Source: Streptomyces sp. SAT1 (GTDB lineage: Bacteria > Actinomycetota > Actinomycetes > Streptomycetales > Streptomycetaceae). From it: a DNA stretch of 64,000 nucleotides. The notes under the pieces are model-generated. The model was not told the DNA's origin, ran no database searches, and saw nothing but the letters and a program-made list of their open reading frames with translations. Position numbers and translations under genes: made by a program. How positions within the stretch are numbered: position 1 is the first letter of the stretch; every line of letters begins with the position of its first letter. The stretch is taken from the NCBI RefSeq assembly GCF_001654495.1, contig NZ_CP015849.1:6551001-6615000 (forward strand), written 5' to 3'. Below, piece by piece: positions 61,601 through 64,000 of this stretch.

Positions 61601-64000
61601 GGACGCCGTACGCCACCTCGAACGCGACGGCGTCACCGCGTTCCTGGAACTCGGACCCGACGGCGCGCTCACCGCCCTGGGCCAGGACTGCCTGCCCGGC
61701 GCCACCGGAGGCAGCGGCACCGACGCCGACAGCCCCCTACTGCTGCCGCTGCTGCGCAAGGACCGGCCCGAAGCGCCCACGGCGACGGCCGCCCTGGCCC
61801 GGCTGCACATCGCGGGCGTCCCCGTGGACTGGAACGCCGTCCATCGCGGCGGCCCGTCCCGCTCCACCGTCGACCTGCCGACCTACGCCTTCCAGCGCGG
61901 CAGCTACTGGCTGGAGGCCGGCCCGGCCACCGCGGACCTGCCCGCGGCCGGACTCCGCAGGGTCGACCACCCGCTGCTCGGCGCCGGAACGGAACTCGCG
62001 GACTGTGACGGCTTCCTGTTCACCGGCAGGTTCTCGGTCCGCAGCCACCCCTGGCTGGCCGACCACGGCGTCTACGACGGCGTGCTGTTCCCCGCCACCG
62101 CGTTCCTGGAACTCGCGGTCCGCGCGGGCGACCAGGTCGGCTGCGACCAGGTCGAGGAACTGACCCTGGAGGCACCGCTGGTGCTCCCGGCAGGCGGAGC
62201 CGTCGCACTCCAGCTCACCGTCGGAAGCCCGGACGCCTCCGGCACCCGCCCGCTGACCGTCCACGCGCGGGCCGCCGACGACGGCCCCGACGCCCCCTGG
62301 ACCCGGCACGCGAGCGGCCTGCTCACCTCCGCCGAGGACCCCGGCCCGGCGGACCCGGCCGAACCGGCGGACCCCGCGGCCTGGCCGCCGCCCGGTGCCG
62401 TCCCCCTCGACACGGAAGGCGTGTACGACCGCTTCGCGGACGGCGGATTCGCCTACGGCCCCGCGTTCCAGGGCCTGCGCGCGGCCTGGCGACTCGGCGA
62501 CGAGGTGTACGCGGTCGCGAGCCTGCCCCAGGAGCAGCAGCAGGCCGCCGCCGCGTTCGGCCTGCATCCGGCCCTGCTGGACGCCGCCCTGCACGCACTG
62601 GTGTTCGACGTACTGGAAGGACCCGCGCAGGGCTGGCTGCCGTTCTCCTGGAACGGGGTGCGCCTGCACGCCTCCGGCGCCACCGAGCTCCGGCTGCGGC
62701 TCACCCCCACCGGCCGCGACGCCGTCGCCGTACGGGCGACCGACGCCACCGGACGGCCGGTGCTCTCGGCCCGCTCCCTCGTCCTGCGGCCCGTCTCGCC
62801 CGGCCGCTTCCGGGCCGCTCGCACCGGACACCACGAAGAACTCTTCCGCCCCGAGTGGCAGGCCCTGCCCGAGCGCGCCGGGACGGCGGCGGGCACCGTC
62901 TCCGGACCGGATTCCTGGGCCGTGCTCGGCACCGGGGACCCCCTGCCGCCCGGCGCCGCGCCGCTCCCCGGCCGTACGGTCACCGACCTCGCCGCGCTGT
63001 CCGCGCTGCTCGACGAGGGGGCCCCGCCGCCCCGGCTGGTCCTGGCCCCCTGCCCGCCCGCCCCCGCCTCGTACACCACGCCCGGCGCCCTCCGCGAAGC
63101 GGTCCACGACGGCCTCGGCACCGTCCTCGCCCTGCTGCGCGACTGGCTGGCCGACGAGCGCCTGACCGGCTCCCGGCTGGTCCTGGTCACCGCGGGCGCG
63201 GTGCCGGTGACCGGCGACGACGTCCCGGACCCGGCCCAGGCCGCGCTCTGGGGCCTGGTCCGCTCGGCGCAGACCGAGAACCCCGACCGCTTCGTCCTGC
63301 TGGACCTCGACGCCCACGAGATCCCGCCCGCCGTACTCGCCGAAGCCCTCGCGTCCGGGGAACCCCAGCTCGCGATCCGCGCCGGGGCCGTCCACATCGC
63401 CCGGCTGGCCCGCGTACCGCTGGCCGCCACCGCCCGCACCCCCGGCTGGGACGGCGACGGAACCGTCCTGATCACCGGCGGCACCGGCGCCATCGGCGCC
63501 CACGTCGCCCGCCACCTGGCCGCCGAGCACGGCGTCCGGCACCTGCTGCTGACCAGCCGCAGCGGCCCCGCCGCCGACGGCGCGGCGGAACTCCTCGCCG
63601 ACCTCGCCGCCCTGGGCGCGCACGCCGAGATCACCGCCTGCGACGCCGCCGACCGCGACGCCCTGGCGGCCCTGCTGGCCGCCCTGCCTCCCGCACACCC
63701 CCTGACCGGCGTGGTGCACGCCGCGGGCGTCCTGGCCGACGGCGTCGTCGCCACCATGACGCCCGAGCAACTGGACCTCGTCCTGCGCCCCAAGGTGGAC
63801 GCCGCGATCAACCTGCACGAACTCACCGCCGGCCTGGACCTGTCCGAGTTCGTGCTGTTCTCGTCCATCGCCGGAGTCTTCGGCGGCATGGGCCAGGGCA
63901 ACTACGCCGCCGCCAACGCCTTCCTGGACGCACTGGCCCACCGGCGCCGCGCCGACGGACTGCCCGGCCGCTCCCTCGCCTGGGGCCTGTGGGCCAACAG
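49647..64000 (+). CDS. PKS gene 2, modules 4 to 6 (3' end outside window)
   Basis: Open from ATG 49647, 16 bases after the previous stop, to the window edge: 4784 residues with no stop. An N-terminal coiled-coil docking helix (DDKKLLDYLRRATADLGDAR) is followed by module 4: KS 49756-51010; AT 51340-52250 with VDYASHSSH (methylmalonyl); KR 53275-53830 with Trp and HGAY (A2-type); ACP LGLDSLTAVDMRN. Module 5: KS 54430-55700; AT 56140-57050 with VDFAGHSPQ (unusual extender); KR 58083-58640 with LDD; ACP. Module 6: KS 59233-60500; AT 60833-61750 with VSHAFHSPL (malonyl); DH 61965-62800 (DHGVYDGVLFP and LLDAALH); KR from 63463, cut by the edge. No ER is present. Confidence 0.92.
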   Translation, partial: MSDDKKLLDYLRRATADLGDARRQLREAERARHEPIAIVSMACRYPGGAHTPELLWDLVSRGADAVSAWPVNRGWDLEGLYDPDPDHPGTSYTRHGGFLHDAADFDAEFFGISPREALATDPQQRLALETAWEAVERAAIDPRTLRRTGTGVFLGAIGNGYGAGSRHLPDVQGLLDTGTASSVVSGRIAYTLGLEGPAVTVDTACSSSLVALHLAIRALRAGDCTLALAGGVSVMATPDAFVAFSRQRALAADGRCKAFGADADGTGWSEGVGVLLLERLSDARRNGHPVLAVVRGSATNQDGASNGLTAPSGPSQRRVIRAALADAGLTASDVDVVEAHGTGTTLGDPIEAQALLATYGQDRPADRPLWLGSLKSNIGHTSAAAGVGGVIKMVLAIEHGELPRTLHADRPTPMVDWSSGAVEILDEARAWDDTGRPRRAGVSAFGVSGTNAHLILEQAPAEEAEPAAEPAADGDAYPLPWVLSGRTDEALRDQAARLLAHLNAGPGPLRAADTGRALALTRTAFERRAVIVGTDQDRLIDGVKALAEGRTVPGLVRGGGVSSGRSVLVFPGQGSQWVGMAAGLLGESEVFAGRMAECGRALAPYVDWSLGEALGSERLLARVDVVQPVLWAVMVSLAEVWRSFGVVPDAVVGHSQGEIAAACVAGGLSLEDGARVVALRSRAVRLLAGRGGMASVPLPVDVVRERIASWGGRLSVAAVNGPSSSVVSGDADAVAALVEGLVGEGVRARLIEVDYASHSSHVEEIRERLLADLAGVAPVSGVVPFFSTVTGGWLDTGSLDAGYWFRNLRETVEFGRATESLLGEGFRFFVEAGPHPVLTFGVQQTADKADTAASAQGPAVAVGTLRRGEGGLDRFLTSLGEAHAGGLSPDWDRVFAGHRSDGVSLPTYPFQRRSYWLEDTGPAAGGPSGTSSEGDDFWDALGGGDLDRFTTTLGVAPEDPLNVVLPALAAWRTERTERSVVDSWRYRVTWRALPEGPPVALDGNWLLLSSDGQPEDAVRRSEATVHVMEQAGASVVHVRLTEAEADRAVLADRIRATLGALPGPVTGVLSLLGLDERPHSAHPSVPLGTALNLALVQSLGDTGTDAPLWWATRGAVSAGDTDTGSAVSAAQHLLWGLGRVAALEFPQRWGGLIDLPEVLDTDTAARLCRVLAGEAADEDQVAVRATGCHGRRLVRAALGDTAPGRNWRPGGTVLITGGTGGIGAQIARWLARRGAGHLVLVSRRGADAPGAPELSAELAALGTRTTLASCDVADLEALRALKDGLEQDGHRISTVFHAAGAGLLVPLPATDVDEFAGTLHAKTGGARNLDLLFDRDTLDAFVLFSSISGVWGSAVHGAYAAANAYLDGLAEDRRSRGLAATSVVWGIWDPEGGAGMAAELVEENLRGHGVLFMPPAVALTGLQQVLDHDETVVVVADIDWDRFATVFTSARPSPLIGELPEVRAALAAEPATAGTGAEETSSALRDRLRPLPAAERTRVLVDLVRTHAAAVLGHGSPDAVAPGRAFRDLGLDSLTAVDMRNRLNTATGLRLPVTVVFDYASATALARHLETGLLGAAEEPATVRRPPAAAPAADDDPIVIVSMSCRYPGGVRTPEDLWRLVADGRDAVSGLPSDRGWDLDALYDADPDRPGRSYVAAGGFIRDADRFDPGFFGISPREALAMDPQQRLLLETSWEAIERAGIDPASLHGTPTGVFAGASYQGYGGTLRDVPEELEGLFIAGISTSVLSGRIAYQLGLQGPAVTVDTACSSSLVAVHLAAQSLRSGECALALAGGATVMGTPLSFTGFSRQRGLAEDGRCKSFAASADGFGMAEGVGLLVLERLSDARRNGHPVLAVVRGSAINQDGASNGLTAPSGLAQRRVIRDALANARLTAADVDAVEAHGTGTRLGDPIEADALLATYGQDRPADRPLWLGSLKSNIGHTQAAAGVGGIIKMVLAMGHGELPRTLHIDRPSPNVDWTAAAVALLTEATPWPQTGRPRRAGVSSFGLSGTNAHVVIEQPPAEPALPPPAVPAGPGPTAVSEAPAEPAAVSEAHAGPALPAGSSAGSGAPDAGAARAAVPWVLSGRTAEAVRAQAERLHTYLTEHPELSCADVGYSLATTRTAFEHRAAVVGDDRAALLGGLAALAAGERAPGLVEGTVARSARTVFVFPGQGSQWAGMARELLDHAPAFADRIAACERALAPHLDWSPLAVLREEPDAPPLDRVDVVQPVLFAVMVSLAELWRAHGIVPDAVVGHSQGEIAAACVAGALSLEDAARVVALRSRALLALTGRGGMLFVPQPAAAVREALSAHAGALDVAAVNGPASVTVSGDPAALERLRERYAEAGVLTWPVPGVDFAGHSPQVEELREELLTLLGGTAPRTSRVPFYSTVSGGPLDTLGLDAAYWYENLRRPVEFARAVDALIADGHHTFVECSTHPALTVWLQQAVEAAGAGDGAVVGTLRRAEGGPGRFLAALAELQVHGLPVDWDTVFAGTGARKRPLPTYAFQQQRYWLDATPAPDRPATALTGNGTGPADSGFWAAVDHGDLDALATTLRVEDGELKASLASLVPTLAAWARGRADDRIADSWRYRVAWKPLPAPERPRLTGGWLVVAPTGAAADPAVAFAMDSLRGHGATPVLVEAGPDATDRTRFAALLRDAHGHTDGPPAGLLSLLALAEEPHGGGSALPRGLALTVALLQALGDLGTDAPLWCATRGAVSVGRSDRIDSALQALVWGLGGVAGVEYPQRWAGLIDLPRRLDDRAATRLAEALTSPGGEDQLAVRATGLYGRRIVHAGLGDTPPVRDWTPEGTVLITGGTGGLGAQIARWLARTGTAHLLLTSRRGAQAPGADALLAELRGLGAAATAVACDVADRDALAELLAGIPAERPLRAVLHTAGVLDDGVIDSVTPERAAGVLRPKLDGARNLDELTRELDLTAFVLFSSLAGTLGGTGQGSYAAANAYLDALARQRRDLGLPGTSVAWGLWGGDSLASGAVAERLIRDGLPAMDPAAATAALRQALDHDDTAVLVADFAWDRFTRAYTALRPSPALGDLPEVRDVLAAPGGPRSTADGAEPPALRLAALPPAERDRALLDLVRREVAAVLGHPGPEAVGPDQAFKDIGFDSMTAVELRNRLAAATGLRLSVTLAFDYPTATDLAGHLRTELPGAPATRTSDAPARASAAVAVPEDEAIAVVAMSCRYPGGVSTPEELWELVAGGRDAITGFPTGRGWDLDGLYDPDPDRTGRTYAREGGFLHDADRFDPAFFGISPREALTIDPQQRLLLELSWEAFERAGIDPLSLKGSASGVFVGCSHHDYGARVTEPSEEFEGYLGVGSAGSVASGRISYTLGLEGPAVTVDTACSSSLVAVHLAARSLRSGECSLALAGGVTVMSTPGAFVEFSRQRVLAEDGRCKPFAAAADGTSWAEGAGLLVLERLSDARRNGHPVLALVRGSAVNQDGASNGLTAPNGPSQQRVIRAALADAGLTGAEVDAVEGHGTGTRLGDPIEAQALLATYGRERDGRQPLWLGSLKSNIGHSQAAAGVAGIIKMVQAMRHGALPRTLHVDAPTPHVDWSAGAVRLLTDDTPWPETGRPRRAAVSSFGVSGTNAHTILEQPTEPVRAAGPAPAPATTPAAPALPWLLSARGADALREQAARLLRHVEHDPGLTVADVGRSLALNRSAFEHRAALTGTDRQTLLQGLTALAAGEPSPDVVSGVTGPAAKTAFLFPGQGSQRTGMGAGLYARFPVFADAFDAVCAELDPLLDRPLREVIDAGPGDRGHGLLDRTEYAQPALFALGVALFRLVEHWGVRPDRLLGHSVGELAAAHVAGVFALPDAAELVVARGRLMQALPAGGAMAALAAGEEEVLPLLAGRESAVGLAAVNGPAATVISGDAAAVDEIATVLAARGRKTRRLRVSHAFHSPLMEPMLAEFREVAARIVPGEATVPVISALTGEPAAAGQLGSPDHWVEHVRGTVRFQDAVRHLERDGVTAFLELGPDGALTALGQDCLPGATGGSGTDADSPLLLPLLRKDRPEAPTATAALARLHIAGVPVDWNAVHRGGPSRSTVDLPTYAFQRGSYWLEAGPATADLPAAGLRRVDHPLLGAGTELADCDGFLFTGRFSVRSHPWLADHGVYDGVLFPATAFLELAVRAGDQVGCDQVEELTLEAPLVLPAGGAVALQLTVGSPDASGTRPLTVHARAADDGPDAPWTRHASGLLTSAEDPGPADPAEPADPAAWPPPGAVPLDTEGVYDRFADGGFAYGPAFQGLRAAWRLGDEVYAVASLPQEQQQAAAAFGLHPALLDAALHALVFDVLEGPAQGWLPFSWNGVRLHASGATELRLRLTPTGRDAVAVRATDATGRPVLSARSLVLRPVSPGRFRAARTGHHEELFRPEWQALPERAGTAAGTVSGPDSWAVLGTGDPLPPGAAPLPGRTVTDLAALSALLDEGAPPPRLVLAPCPPAPASYTTPGALREAVHDGLGTVLALLRDWLADERLTGSRLVLVTAGAVPVTGDDVPDPAQAALWGLVRSAQTENPDRFVLLDLDAHEIPPAVLAEALASGEPQLAIRAGAVHIARLARVPLAATARTPGWDGDGTVLITGGTGAIGAHVARHLAAEHGVRHLLLTSRSGPAADGAAELLADLAALGAHAEITACDAADRDALAALLAALPPAHPLTGVVHAAGVLADGVVATMTPEQLDLVLRPKVDAAINLHELTAGLDLSEFVLFSSIAGVFGGMGQGNYAAANAFLDALAHRRRADGLPGRSLAWGLWAN

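Overview
The window is very GC-rich actinobacterial DNA with strong third-position G/C, frequent GTG starts, GTGA/ATGA stop-start overlaps and long antisense shadow frames. Gene content (monomeric isocitrate dehydrogenase, giant modular type I polyketide synthases, DUF5302 and DUF5713 proteins, Dyp peroxidase/encapsulin) points to Streptomyces or a close relative. No tRNA, rRNA, insertion sequence, phage gene or CRISPR array was recognised.

Bases 1-4090 hold a run of four flavin-dependent luciferase-like monooxygenases, the first cut by the window edge. Bases 4138-9446 hold a protease/signalling locus: a TPR-CHAT protein on the minus strand, divergent from a cytoplasmic subtilisin-like (S8) peptidase, a sigma-70 family factor and a small acidic protein. 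Bases 9465-14806 hold a cytochrome P450, a DUF5713 protein, isocitrate dehydrogenase and an MscS channel. Bases 15074-17043 hold an ABC exporter behind a SoxR-type promoter, apparently with a leaderless start. Bases 17101-20519 hold an acetate-transporter-like protein, a TetR regulator with twin operators, a short-chain dehydrogenase and a zinc alcohol dehydrogenase. Bases 20532-22334 encode an encapsulin shell and its Dyp peroxidase cargo. Bases 22517-31452 carry a DUF488 protein, a molybdopterin oxidoreductase, a FUSC membrane protein, a small membrane protein (frameshifted), a secreted chorismate mutase, a TetR regulator, a DEAD-box helicase and a DUF5302 protein.

From about 31.5 kb to the right edge lies a polyketide biosynthetic cluster. 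A decayed AMP-ligase fragment, an intact AMP-dependent ligase and a 5-aminolevulinate synthase are the signature of the C5N (2-amino-3-hydroxycyclopentenone) unit. Two giant PKS genes follow. The first codes for a loading AT-ACP and modules 1-3; the second for modules 4-6 and runs off the window. Read from motifs, the order is: non-carboxylated starter; methylmalonyl+KR; malonyl+KR; methylmalonyl with no KR; methylmalonyl+KR; unusual FAGH-type AT+KR; malonyl+DH+KR. This matches the first six extensions expected for bafilomycin-type plecomacrolides, and the C5N genes fit a bafilomycin B1-like product. The product assignment is inference.

The first PKS gene is broken by two single-base deletions as sequenced. 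One can be placed in a G-run by comparison with a nearly identical AT copy in module 4. A further single-base indel disrupts the small membrane protein gene near 27.94 kb. These may be sequencing errors, so those three places should be read with caution.
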